Origin: Pseudomonadota bacterium
Lineage (GTDB): Bacteria > Pseudomonadota > Gammaproteobacteria > Burkholderiales > Burkholderiaceae_E
DNA: 64,000 bases
Reading direction: 5' to 3'
Assembly (NCBI GenBank): GCA_023388075.1
Contig: JAEWGX010000130.1
Span: 1 to 64,000 of the forward strand
In this document: one piece after another, positions 9,451 to 17,651 of the stretch
Layout: each line of letters starts with the position of its first letter
How positions within the stretch are numbered: the stretch's first letter is position 1
The notes under the pieces: generated by a model
What the model saw: only the letters and a program-made list of their open reading frames with translations
What the model was told of the DNA's origin: nothing
Database searches by the model: none
Program-made: the position numbers and the translations under genes

Positions 9451-10462
9451 GCCCGGCCTGCGCTTCGGGCGGTCGCGTGCCGGAGCGCGTGAGCCGCTGC
9501 GCCATCCGGATCGCCGCCAGCAGGCTGCTCGGGTCGGCGGTGCCACTTCCCGCGATGTCGAAGGCGGTGCCATGGTCCGGGCTGGTCCGCACGAACGGCA
9601 GGCCGATGGTCACGTTCACCCCCTCGTCCAGTCCGATGTACTTCACCGGGATAAGGCCCTGGTCGTGGTACATCGCGATCACCACGTCGAACCGCGCGAA
9701 GCCGCGCGCCTGCATGAAGACCGTGTCGGGCGGATACGGTCCGGTGGCGTCGATGCCCTCGGCTCGTGCTTGGCGGATGGCCGGCTCGATGATCTCGATC
9801 TCTTCACGCCCGATCAGTCCCCCCTCGCCGGCATGAGGATTCAGGCCCGCGACCGCGATCCTGGGCGCGGCGACCCCGGCCCGCCGCAGGTGCCGATCGG
9901 TCAATTGGACAGTCTCCAGGATGCCGGGGGTCGTGAGGCTCGCGATCGCCTCCCGCAGCGGCTGGTGGATTGTCACCAGCACGGTGGCGAGCTCGTCGTT
10001 GGCGAGCATCATCCGGACCGGCACGCCGCCGGACAGGGTGGCCAGGATCTCCGTGTGCCCGGGAAAGGCGTGCCCGGCCGCGTTGAGCGCCTCCTTGTTG
10101 AGCGGCGCGGTCACCACCGCCCGGACCCGGCCGGCGAGCGCGTCGAGCGTCGCGTGCTGGACCGCCTGGTACGCCGCTTCACCCGCCCGGGGGTCCAGTC
10201 GTCCAGGTGTGAGGTCAGGCGGCACCTGCCCGCAGGACACGACCCGCAGCGGCTCCGCGTTCAGGCCGAGCCGGCTGGCGCGGGCCGCGAGCAAGGCCGG
10301 ATCGCCGTAGACTACGAAGTCCGAACGTTCGCCTTGGGCATCCGGCACGTGCTCCGGCTGGGCCAGCAAGGCCTTGAGGATGATCTCCGGCCCTATCCCG
10401 GCGGGGTCCCCCATCGTGATGGCGATCGGGGCTGGCTGTTCTGTGGAGTCGGGATGAGGCAT
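9431..10462 (-). CDS. pdxA: 4-hydroxythreonine-4-phosphate dehydrogenase
   Basis: NAD-dependent oxidative decarboxylation step of the DXP-dependent pyridoxal phosphate pathway, 343 aa (usual about 330). Family marks are ITMGDPAGIGPE near residue 17, the metal-binding HTEIL and GLNPHAGEGG segments, and MYHDQGLIPVKY. The ATG at 10462 gives the expected short lead-in before the first motif. The frame stays open for another 31 codons to an upstream ATG, but that extension is arginine-rich and unlike the family. It is divergent from gabD across a 153-base spacer and converges on pckG. Confidence 0.94.
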   Translation of the reverse strand: MPHPDSTEQPAPIAITMGDPAGIGPEIILKALLAQPEHVPDAQGERSDFVVYGDPALLAARASRLGLNAEPLRVVSCGQVPPDLTPGRLDPRAGEAAYQAVQHATLDALAGRVRAVVTAPLNKEALNAAGHAFPGHTEILATLSGGVPVRMMLANDELATVLVTIHQPLREAIASLTTPGILETVQLTDRHLRRAGVAAPRIAVAGLNPHAGEGGLIGREEIEIIEPAIRQARAEGIDATGPYPPDTVFMQARGFARFDVVIAMYHDQGLIPVKYIGLDEGVNVTIGLPFVRTSPDHGTAFDIAGSGTADPSSLLAAIRMAQRLTRSGTRPPEAQAGPRRTAS

Positions 10463-10615
10463 GGCGGCCTGGGGACGACGGGCAAAACGGAATTTTATCC
10501 GGATGTGGCCGGCACAGCCGGGCAAGTCGTAATCATGAATCACGAGCACGCGCACACCTGAGCTTGTAAGTATGCGATCACTATCAGATGATCGACCAAC
10601 ATAAGGGAGTTTCGA

Positions 10616-12076
10616 ATGGGCCTAGCACTGACGGACGACTCGCTGCTTCGGCGAGACGGATACATTGGCGGGCGCTGGACGCCGGCCGGAAGCGGACGCC
10701 GCTTCGCCGTCAGCGATCCGGCCACGGGCATCTGCGTCGCGGAGGTTGCGGACCAAGGTGTCGCCGAGACGCGCCAGGCGATCCAGGCGGCTGCCGAGGC
10801 GCTGGTCGGGTGGCGCGCACGTACCGCCAAGGACCGCGCCGGAATCCTGCGCCGATGGTTCGACCTGATCCTGGCCAATAGCGAGGATCTGGCCGCGCTG
10901 CTCACCGCCGAGCAGGGCAAGCCGCTTGCGGAGGCGCGCGGCGAGATTGCCTACGGGGCTTCCTTCATCGAATGGTTCGCGGAGGAAGGCAAGCGCGCCT
11001 ATGGCGAGGTGATTCCGACCATCGCACCGGATCGCCGGCTCCTGACGCTGCGCCAGCCGATCGGCGTGTGCGCGGCGATCACGCCCTGGAATTTCCCGAA
11101 CGCCATGATCACCCGCAAGGTCGGGCCGGCGCTCGCGGCAGGCTGTACCGCCGTGCTCAAGCCGGCCGAGGCTACACCGCTTTCCGCTCTCGCGCTGGCC
11201 GAGTTGGGCGAGCGCGCCGGGCTGCCGCCCGGCGTGCTCAATGTGGTGGTCGGCCAGGATGCGGCGGCGATCGGGCTCGAGTTGTGCACCAGTCCGGTCG
11301 TTCGCAAGGTGTCCTTCACCGGATCCACCGAGGTCGGACGCATCCTGCTTCGCCAGTCGGCCGATACCATCAAGAAGCTGTCGTTGGAGCTCGGCGGCAA
11401 TGCGCCGTTCATCGTCTTCGAGGACGCGGACCTGGATGCCGCCGTGGAGGGCGCCATCGCGTCGAAATATCGCAATGCCGGCCAGACGTGCGTCTGTGCC
11501 AACCGCATCTTCGTCCAGGACAAGGTCTACGAGCCGTTCGCGGAGCGGCTTGCCGCCCGCGTACGGCAGATGAAGGTCGGAGTGGGAACCGAGCCCGGTG
11601 TTGTCATCGGCCCCTTGATCGATACGGCCGCGATGGAGAAAGTGAAGACTCACATCGAGGATGCGGCCCGGCGGGGGGCCAAAGTCCTTCTCGGCGGAAG
11701 GCCTCATTCGCAAGGACCGCTCTTCTTCGAGCCTACCGTGCTGACGGAGGTGACCAGGGAAATGAAGATCGCCAGCGAGGAAACCTTCGGGCCGGTAGCC
11801 CCACTCTTCCGGTTCCGGACCGAATCCGAGGCGATCGAGATGGCCAACGACACCGAGTTCGGTCTTGCGTCGTACTTCTATTCGCGCGATGTTGGCAGGA
11901 TCTTCCGGGTGGCGGAAGCGATCGAGAGCGGCATGGTGTGCGTGAACTCCGGCTTGCTCTCCAACGAAGTGGCGCCCTTCGGCGGCGTGAAGCAGTCGGG
12001 GCTGGGTCGCGAAGGGTCGCGACACGGCATCGACGAATACCTCGAGATCAAGTATCTGTGCCTTGGCGGCATTTGA
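10616..12076 (+). CDS. gabD: Succinate-semialdehyde dehydrogenase
   Basis: Aldehyde dehydrogenase superfamily enzyme, 486 aa, oxidising succinate semialdehyde to succinate. The cofactor/substrate block ITPWNFPNAMITRK lies near residue 155. The catalytic glutamate is in ELGGNAPFIVF and the catalytic cysteine in NAGQTCVCANR (near residue 289). That CVC form is typical of GabD-type SSADH. The ATG at 10616 follows AAGGGAG. It is 18 bases ahead of a zinc alcohol dehydrogenase in the same direction, so the two probably form an operon. No GABA aminotransferase is present in the window. Confidence 0.88.
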   Translation: MGLALTDDSLLRRDGYIGGRWTPAGSGRRFAVSDPATGICVAEVADQGVAETRQAIQAAAEALVGWRARTAKDRAGILRRWFDLILANSEDLAALLTAEQGKPLAEARGEIAYGASFIEWFAEEGKRAYGEVIPTIAPDRRLLTLRQPIGVCAAITPWNFPNAMITRKVGPALAAGCTAVLKPAEATPLSALALAELGERAGLPPGVLNVVVGQDAAAIGLELCTSPVVRKVSFTGSTEVGRILLRQSADTIKKLSLELGGNAPFIVFEDADLDAAVEGAIASKYRNAGQTCVCANRIFVQDKVYEPFAERLAARVRQMKVGVGTEPGVVIGPLIDTAAMEKVKTHIEDAARRGAKVLLGGRPHSQGPLFFEPTVLTEVTREMKIASEETFGPVAPLFRFRTESEAIEMANDTEFGLASYFYSRDVGRIFRVAEAIESGMVCVNSGLLSNEVAPFGGVKQSGLGREGSRHGIDEYLEIKYLCLGGI

Positions 12077-12094
12077 GCCAGAAAAGGAGACCAC

Positions 12095-13222
12095 GTGAAG
12101 ACGTCAGCAGCGGTGTTGCGCGAGATCGGATTGCCCCAGCCCTATGCCGCGAGTCGGCCCCTGAGCATCGAGACGGTCGAGCTGGACCCGCCCGGACCCG
12201 GCGAGGTCCTGGTGAAGGTCCGGGCCGCGGGGTTGTGCCACTCCGATCTCTCCGCGATCAACGGCGACCGGCCCTGGCCCATGCCGATCGTCCTGGGGCA
12301 CGAGGCAGCGGGTGAGGTCGTGGAGACGGGCGTTGGCGTCACCGATCTCGTGGCCGGCGATCACGTGGTGCTGGTATTCCGGCCCATGTGTGGCGTCTGC
12401 GAGAGTTGCCAAGTGGGCCGTCCCGCGCTTTGCGGGCCGGGCGGCGAGGCGAACGCCAGCGGATCGCTCCTGGGTGGGTACAAGCGGCTGCGTGCACCGG
12501 GCGGTGGCGTCGTCAACCATCATCTCGGCTGCGCGGCGTTCTCGGAATACACGGTGGCTTCGCGCCGGTCGATGGTCAAGATTGATCGCTCCCTTCCGTT
12601 CGATGAGGCTGCTCTATTTGGGTGCGCCGTCATGACCGGCGCTGGGGCGGTGTTGAACACGGCAAAATGCGAGGCGGGCGCGCGGATCGCGGTTGTCGGC
12701 TTGGGTGGTGTGGGGTTTTCGTCGTTGTTGGCGGCCAGATCCATTGGTGCGCGCGACCTGGTCGCAATCGATATGCTGGAAAGCAAGCTTCAACTGGCGC
12801 GCGACTTGGGTGCGACCGCCTCCTTTCGAGCCGACCAGGACGATGTAGTCGAGCAGGTGAAAGCGGTTACCAACGGCGGCGTCGACTACGCCTTCGAGAT
12901 GGCCGGTAGCATTCCAGCGCTCGAGCTTGCCTACCGGATCACCCGGCGTGGAGGAACCACCGTAACGGCCGGCTTGCCTAATCCCTCCAAGAATTGGCCG
13001 CTTCAGGCCGTCAGCCTCATCGCTGAAGAGCGGACCGTCAAGGGCAGTTATGTCGGCTCATGCGTCCCGTCAAGAGACATCCCCCGTTTCATAGCCATGT
13101 ATCAGCAGGGCCATCTTCCCGTGAAGTCGCTGCTCAGCGAGCGGCTTCCCCTAGGGGAGATCAACGAGGGATTCGATCGACTTGCTCGTGGCGAGTCGAT
13201 TCGGCAAGTCCTGATGATGTAA
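12095..13222 (+). CDS. Zinc-dependent alcohol dehydrogenase (MDR family)
   Basis: Medium-chain NAD(P)-dependent alcohol dehydrogenase, 375 aa. Catalytic-zinc ligands are visible in GLCHSD and GHEAAGEV. A structural-zinc lobe is seen in CGVCESCQVGRPALC, and the Rossmann motif is VVGLGGVGFS. Translation starts at GTG 12095, after AAGGAGA. The substrate is not certain: the fold resembles class III/aryl or formaldehyde-type enzymes. Its position directly after succinate-semialdehyde dehydrogenase suggests it feeds that enzyme, for example by oxidising 4-hydroxybutyrate. This is an inference from neighbourhood only. Confidence 0.85.
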   Translation: MKTSAAVLREIGLPQPYAASRPLSIETVELDPPGPGEVLVKVRAAGLCHSDLSAINGDRPWPMPIVLGHEAAGEVVETGVGVTDLVAGDHVVLVFRPMCGVCESCQVGRPALCGPGGEANASGSLLGGYKRLRAPGGGVVNHHLGCAAFSEYTVASRRSMVKIDRSLPFDEAALFGCAVMTGAGAVLNTAKCEAGARIAVVGLGGVGFSSLLAARSIGARDLVAIDMLESKLQLARDLGATASFRADQDDVVEQVKAVTNGGVDYAFEMAGSIPALELAYRITRRGGTTVTAGLPNPSKNWPLQAVSLIAEERTVKGSYVGSCVPSRDIPRFIAMYQQGHLPVKSLLSERLPLGEINEGFDRLARGESIRQVLMM

Positions 13223-13238
13223 CTCGCGAACGCCCCGC

Positions 13239-13254
13239 TGTTTCACGTGGAACA
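13239..13254. promoter_or_regulatory. parS site 1 (ParB-binding centromere)
   Basis: TGTTTCACGTGGAACA; its reverse complement fits the well-known bacterial parS consensus TGTTNCACGTGAAACA exactly. It sits at the centre of a longer palindrome, 13234-13259, whose outer arms are CCCGCTG and CAGCGGG. The same element could form a hairpin 11 bases after the alcohol dehydrogenase stop. Confidence 0.88.
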
Positions 13255-13559
13255 GCGGGCTCGCGTTGGCTACTGTGTCTCTCCCTAGTCTCCGCTAAGT
13301 CGGCGTGTCGACAGCCAAGCGAGAGCTCCCGCAGGCTGGTGACTGTCTAGGTGCACTGTCACCCGATCTCTAGCGCTCATACGGACCGAGCAGTTAGACC
13401 GAGCCCAGCGTGTGGCAAGCGCCGATCCCGACGGTCGTTAACCCGAAGCCCCGAAGACCCACGGAGCGTTCGCGCTGCACTGCGCCCCGACCTTGCGCTG
13501 CGAGCGATACCGCAGCGGTGATATTGCTGGATCCCTAGCAGTCGACTGCCGCCGGTACT

Positions 13560-13575
13560 TGTTTCACCTGGAACT
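13560..13575. promoter_or_regulatory. Degenerate parS-like site 2
   Basis: TGTTTCACCTGGAACT differs from site 1 at two positions, including one in the central CACGTG core. It may be a weak or decayed ParB site. Confidence 0.45.
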
Positions 13576-13626
13576 ACGTTAGGCCTGCCGCGATTTTCCC
13601 GGCCACGTCGACACGCAGGCCAGCGT

Positions 13627-13642
13627 TGTTTCACGTGAAACC
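13627..13642. promoter_or_regulatory. parS site 3
   Basis: TGTTTCACGTGAAACC matches the parS consensus at 15 of 16 positions, the mismatch being the last base. Confidence 0.88.
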
Positions 13643-13698
13643 ATACTTCGCTGCACGTTGCCTAGACCGGCTGCGCTGACCGAAACTTCGAAGGTCCA

Positions 13699-13714
13699 CG
13701 TTCCACGTGAAACA
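13699..13714. promoter_or_regulatory. parS site 4
   Basis: CGTTCCACGTGAAACA matches the parS consensus at 15 of 16 positions, the mismatch being the first base. It is 57 bases from the preceding site centre-to-centre region and about 70 bases before mnmG. Confidence 0.85.
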
Positions 13715-13770
13715 CCCAAGAGAACACGCTAAGAATACATTCTAACTAGCCGTAAGGAGTTCGCATCGCG

Positions 13771-13776
13771 TATAAT
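13771..13776 (+). promoter_or_regulatory. Possible -10 box directly before mnmG
   Basis: A perfect TATAAT lies 6 bases before the mnmG ATG. If used, transcription would start at or next to the start codon, giving a leaderless message. No good -35 hexamer was found 16-18 bases upstream. The AAGGAG at 13755-13760 is too far (22 bases) from the ATG to be its ribosome-binding site. Confidence 0.35.
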
Positions 13777-13782
13777 CGCGCG

Positions 13783-15702
13783 ATGATCACCCACCCCGAC
13801 CGTTTCGACGTCATCGTCGTCGGCGGCGGCCATGCCGGGACTGAAGCGAGCCTGGCAGCGGCGCGAATCGGCGTGCGAACGCTGCTTCTGACCCATAACA
13901 TCGAAACCCTCGGACAAATGTCCTGCAATCCCTCGATCGGGGGGATTGGAAAGGGCCATCTCGTCAAGGAAATCGATGCCATGGGCGGCGTCATGGCTGC
14001 TGCGACCGACGAAGCCGGCATCCAGTTCCGTATCCTTAACTCAAGCAAGGGTCCTGCAGTACGCGCCACGCGAGCCCAGGCGGACCGCCTCTTGTACAAG
14101 CAGGCCATCCGGCAGCGCCTGGAGAACCAGGCCAACCTGGTGATCTTCCAGCAGGCCGTGGATGATCTCATTCTCGAAGGGGATCGGGTCGCCGGGGCTA
14201 TAACGCAGGCGGGGATACGATTCCTGGCGCCCATGGTCGTTCTGACCGCCGGGACCTTTCTCAACGGCCGAATCCACGTCGGGCTACAGAACTACGAGAG
14301 CGGCCGCGCGGGGGACCCGGCATCCAAGACGCTGGCAGCTCGCCTGCGCGAGCTCGCGCTACCGCAGGGGCGGTTGAAGACCGGCACGCCACCCCGCTTG
14401 GACGGAAGAACCATTGACTTCACCCGTCTGTCCGAGCAACCGGGGGATACGGACCCGATTCCGGTGTTCTCTTTCCTCGGAACCGCAGACCAACACCCGC
14501 GACAGGTGCCCTGCTGGATCACCCATACGACGTCCGAAACCCACGAGATCATTCGTGGCGCCCTCGATCGATCGCCGATGTTCACCGGTGTCATCGAGGG
14601 AATAGGGCCTCGCTATTGCCCTTCGGTCGAAGATAAAATCCATCGATTCGCCGGCAAGTCCTCCCATCAGGTCTTCCTGGAACCTGAAGGTCTGACCACT
14701 CATGAGATCTATCCGAACGGTATCTCGACCAGCCTGCCGTTTGACACCCAGCTCGCCCTGGTACGCAGCATCCCCGGCCTGGAGCGGGCTCACGTGCTGC
14801 GGCCGGGTTATGCGATCGAATACGACTACTTCGACCCCCGCGCGCTCAAGCCCACCCTGGAAACGCGTCAGATCTCCGGGCTCTACTTCGCCGGCCAGAT
14901 CAACGGAACCACCGGGTATGAAGAGGCGGCCGCCCAGGGGCTCCTCGCCGGCATCAACGCAGCGCGCGCGGTCCGGGGGGATTCGGGCTGGACGCCGAGC
15001 CGGGATACCGCCTACCTGGGCGTCATGGTGGACGACCTCACCACCAGCGGCGTGATGGAACCGTACCGCATGTTCACCAGCCGCGCCGAGTTCCGCTTGA
15101 GCCTCCGAGAGGACAACGCCGATCTCCGGCTGACCGAGGCCGGGCGCAGACTCGGCTGCGTCGATGACGAGCGGTGGGAGCGCTTCAGCAGGAAGCGGGA
15201 CGCCATCGAATCCGAATTCGCGCGACTCCGGGCAACCTGGCTCAATCCCCGGCGCATCGATCAGGTCAGGATGCAGCAGGTATTGGGGTTTCCGCTTGCA
15301 AGCGAGCACTCACTTTCCGATCTTCTGAGACGTCCCGGCGTCACCCTCGCGAAGCTGCTCGATGCGGTTCCCGAGGCGGGTAGCCCCGCCCTGCTGAGCC
15401 CACCGGTCGCCGAGCAGGTGGAGATCCAGACGAAGTACCAGGGCTACATCGACCGGCAGCGCCTGGAGGTCGAACGCACAGCACGCCAGGCGGAGACGCC
15501 GCTGCCACCCGACTTCGACTACTCGGCAGTCAAAGGGCTCTCGGCCGAAGTCCTGCAGAAGCTCCAGTCCGCCCGCCCGGCCACCGTGGGCCAGGCAAGC
15601 CGCATCTCCGGCGTCACCCCTGCCGCGATCTCGCTCCTGCTGGTGAGCCTGAAGCGACTGCACCGGGAGCCGGTGCGGGACGAAACCGCGGTGCGGCAGT
15701 GA
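13783..15702 (+). CDS. mnmG: tRNA U34 carboxymethylaminomethyl-modifying MnmG
   Basis: FAD-binding subunit of the MnmE-MnmG complex, which modifies the wobble uridine of several tRNAs; 639 aa, normal length. The FAD motif is VVGGGHAGTEAS near residue 12, with the family blocks MSCNPSIGGIGKGHLVKEIDA, GTFLNGRIHVG, GPRYCPSVEDKI and NGTTGYEEAAAQGL. The C-terminal helical region (GLSAEVLQKLQ, SRISGVTPAAISLLLV) is intact. The ATG at 13783 is the natural family start. The gene heads the mnmG-rsmG-parA-parB group; rsmG's possible GTG overlaps its stop. Confidence 0.97.
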   Translation: MITHPDRFDVIVVGGGHAGTEASLAAARIGVRTLLLTHNIETLGQMSCNPSIGGIGKGHLVKEIDAMGGVMAAATDEAGIQFRILNSSKGPAVRATRAQADRLLYKQAIRQRLENQANLVIFQQAVDDLILEGDRVAGAITQAGIRFLAPMVVLTAGTFLNGRIHVGLQNYESGRAGDPASKTLAARLRELALPQGRLKTGTPPRLDGRTIDFTRLSEQPGDTDPIPVFSFLGTADQHPRQVPCWITHTTSETHEIIRGALDRSPMFTGVIEGIGPRYCPSVEDKIHRFAGKSSHQVFLEPEGLTTHEIYPNGISTSLPFDTQLALVRSIPGLERAHVLRPGYAIEYDYFDPRALKPTLETRQISGLYFAGQINGTTGYEEAAAQGLLAGINAARAVRGDSGWTPSRDTAYLGVMVDDLTTSGVMEPYRMFTSRAEFRLSLREDNADLRLTEAGRRLGCVDDERWERFSRKRDAIESEFARLRATWLNPRRIDQVRMQQVLGFPLASEHSLSDLLRRPGVTLAKLLDAVPEAGSPALLSPPVAEQVEIQTKYQGYIDRQRLEVERTARQAETPLPPDFDYSAVKGLSAEVLQKLQSARPATVGQASRISGVTPAAISLLLVSLKRLHREPVRDETAVRQ

Positions 15703-16526
15703 CGCCGACGCCGGCCACGCGCTCGAAGCGTACCGCGCCGTCCTGGAATCCGACCGCGTCGCGCAGGAGCATGCGACGTGCTCGCAGCGGGTCGCCGACC
15801 TGGTCCGCCGCGCATGACGCGCGCCTGCGTCGTGGAATGGAGATGCTGGGCCTGCGATCGACCTCGACCCAGGAGGCTGCCCTCGGCACCTATGTGCGCC
15901 TGCTGCTCAAGTGGAATCGCACCTACAACCTGCTCGGCACGGACGACGCAGACGCCGTACTGGATCAGCACCTGCTGGACGGCCTCGCCGTACTGCCCGC
16001 GCTGGACCGCTGGCTCCCCGGCGACCCGGGCACGCTCGTCGACGTCGGCTCGGGCGGCGGCCTCCCAGGCATTCCGATCGCGATCATGCGACCGCACCTG
16101 CGCGTCGTCCTGGTCGAGCCCATCGGCAAGAAGGCGGCGTTCCTGAGGCAGGCCATCGCCGAATGTGGCCTTGAAGGCGTATCGGTCCAGGAAGCGCGTC
16201 TGGAGTTACTTACCCGGTCGGAGCTTGCTGCTTCACAGGAAATGGCGATAGCGGGCCCTCACTTCATCTGCCGGGCCTTCGCCTCGCTGGCCGACTTCGC
16301 AACGCTCTGCCTGCCGCTCGTGACCGACGACTCGCTGGTCCTGGCGTTGAAGGCCGCGCGGGCGGAGGAGGAGGTCGAGGCGCTGCGCGCCAGCGTGCCG
16401 TGCATGGAGGTGCTCGCGGTCGAGCCGCTATCGATCCCGGGACAAAGCGCCCAACGCAGCCTGGTCGTGATGCAGCCTGCCCGGCGGGCCGCGATCCCGG
16501 CAGCCACCACCACGCCGGGCGCCTGA
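15699..16526 (+). CDS. rsmG: 16S rRNA G527 N7-methyltransferase RsmG
   Basis: SAM-dependent methyltransferase of 16S rRNA (gidB). The core shows the family opening LLLKWNRTYNLLG, the SAM motif VDVGSGGGLPGIPIAI and the later FICRAFASLADF. As drawn the protein is 275 aa, longer than the usual 205-220, because the GTG at 15699 (overlapping the mnmG stop as GTGA) adds about 40 non-family residues. An ATG at 15837 would give 229 aa and is a credible alternative. The reading frame is certain; the start is not. Confidence 0.9.
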   Translation: MTPTPATRSKRTAPSWNPTASRRSMRRARSGSPTWSAAHDARLRRGMEMLGLRSTSTQEAALGTYVRLLLKWNRTYNLLGTDDADAVLDQHLLDGLAVLPALDRWLPGDPGTLVDVGSGGGLPGIPIAIMRPHLRVVLVEPIGKKAAFLRQAIAECGLEGVSVQEARLELLTRSELAASQEMAIAGPHFICRAFASLADFATLCLPLVTDDSLVLALKAARAEEEVEALRASVPCMEVLAVEPLSIPGQSAQRSLVVMQPARRAAIPAATTTPGA

Positions 16527-16550
16527 CCCGGCCCACTCGGGGAGAATTGC

Positions 16551-17651
16551 TTGGCACTCATCCTGACCATCGCCAACCAGAAGGGCGGCGTCGGCAAGAC
16601 GACCACCTCCGTCAACCTCGCTGCCGCGCTGTCGCGCCATGGCAAGCGCGTGCTGCTCGTCGACCTCGACCCGCAGGGCAACGCCACCATGGGCAGCGGC
16701 GTCGACAAGCGCCGGCTCGGACGTTCGGTCTACCACGTCCTCATCGGACTCTCGGATGTCGTCGAGACGCGCGTCCAATGCGAAGCGGGTGGTTACTCAC
16801 TTCTTCCGGCCAACCGCGAGCTGGCGGGCGCGGAGATCGAGCTGGTGGAGTTCGAGGAACGCGAGACCCGCCTGAAGGACGCCCTGGATACCGTTCGTGA
16901 CCAGTACGACTTCATCCTGATCGACTCGCCGCCTTCGCTCTCTCTCCTGACGCTCAACGGGCTCTGCGCCGCCAACGGCGTCATCATTCCGATGCAGTGC
17001 GAGTACTACGCGCTGGAAGGGCTCACCGACCTGGTCAACACGATCAAGAAGGTGCACGCCAACTTCAACACCAACATTCGGATCATCGGCATCCTCCGGG
17101 TGATGTTCGACGCGCGAATCACCCTGGCGCAGCAGGTTTCCGCCCAGCTCGAGGAGCATTTCAAGGACAAGGTGTTCCGTTCCATCATCCCCCGCAACAT
17201 CCGTCTGGCCGAGGCGCCCAGTCACGGACTGCCGGGCGTGATCTTCGATCCGTCCTCCCGGGGTGCCATGGGCTATCTCGACTTCGCCGCCGAGCTGATC
17301 GAGCGGATGCCCACGTTCCGTATCCCACCGTCGGCGCGACCGGGGCAGGGCGTCGGGACCCCGCCGACGACGTCGACCGCCGGGACCGCGGTGGCGGCCT
17401 CGGCACCCGCCGCACAATCCGCCGTCGCGCCACCGGTAGGGAGCCCGACAGTCCAGCCCTACTCGCCGACAGAAAGCCCCTCTCAGCCGATGTCAGCGCC
17501 CACTCACACGAGTTCCGTCGAGGTCGCGGGCAGCAACCCCGACCACCCTGGCGAATCGAGCAGCCCTCGCGCCGGCGACGTGAGCCAGTCCGACGAGCCC
17601 GACGCGGCCGAAGCACAGCCCCTCGTATCCAACGGAGACGCGCAGCGATGA
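16551..17651 (+). CDS. parA: Chromosome-partitioning ATPase ParA
   Basis: Walker-type DNA-binding ATPase that moves ParB-parS complexes; 366 aa. The deviant Walker A ANQKGGVGKTT starts near residue 8, the A-prime motif is DLDPQGNAT, and Walker B is FILIDSPPSL. The normal ParA body ends near residue 252. About 114 further residues are rich in Pro, Ala, Ser and Thr and look disordered, an unusual addition for a chromosomal ParA (usually about 255-265 aa). Translation starts at TTG 16551 after GGGGAGAA. The stop overlaps the parB ATG (ATGA). Confidence 0.95.
   Translation: MALILTIANQKGGVGKTTTSVNLAAALSRHGKRVLLVDLDPQGNATMGSGVDKRRLGRSVYHVLIGLSDVVETRVQCEAGGYSLLPANRELAGAEIELVEFEERETRLKDALDTVRDQYDFILIDSPPSLSLLTLNGLCAANGVIIPMQCEYYALEGLTDLVNTIKKVHANFNTNIRIIGILRVMFDARITLAQQVSAQLEEHFKDKVFRSIIPRNIRLAEAPSHGLPGVIFDPSSRGAMGYLDFAAELIERMPTFRIPPSARPGQGVGTPPTTSTAGTAVAASAPAAQSAVAPPVGSPTVQPYSPTESPSQPMSAPTHTSSVEVAGSNPDHPGESSSPRAGDVSQSDEPDAAEAQPLVSNGDAQR

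Larger units (their letters stand above)
13223..13782. other. 560-base gene-free region with parS cluster
   Basis: No credible gene lies between the alcohol dehydrogenase and mnmG; the short open frames here look spurious. The stretch is less GC-rich than its surroundings, particularly 13700-13780, and contains four parS-like 16-mers (listed separately). No DnaA-box match was seen here. It most likely serves as the centromere region for the ParA/ParB system encoded 3 kb downstream and also carries the mnmG promoter. Confidence 0.7.

Noticed and set aside
13377..13634. 85-codon minus-strand frame in the parS region
   Set aside because: No ribosome-binding site or family resemblance, and it spans a parS-like site (13560-13575).
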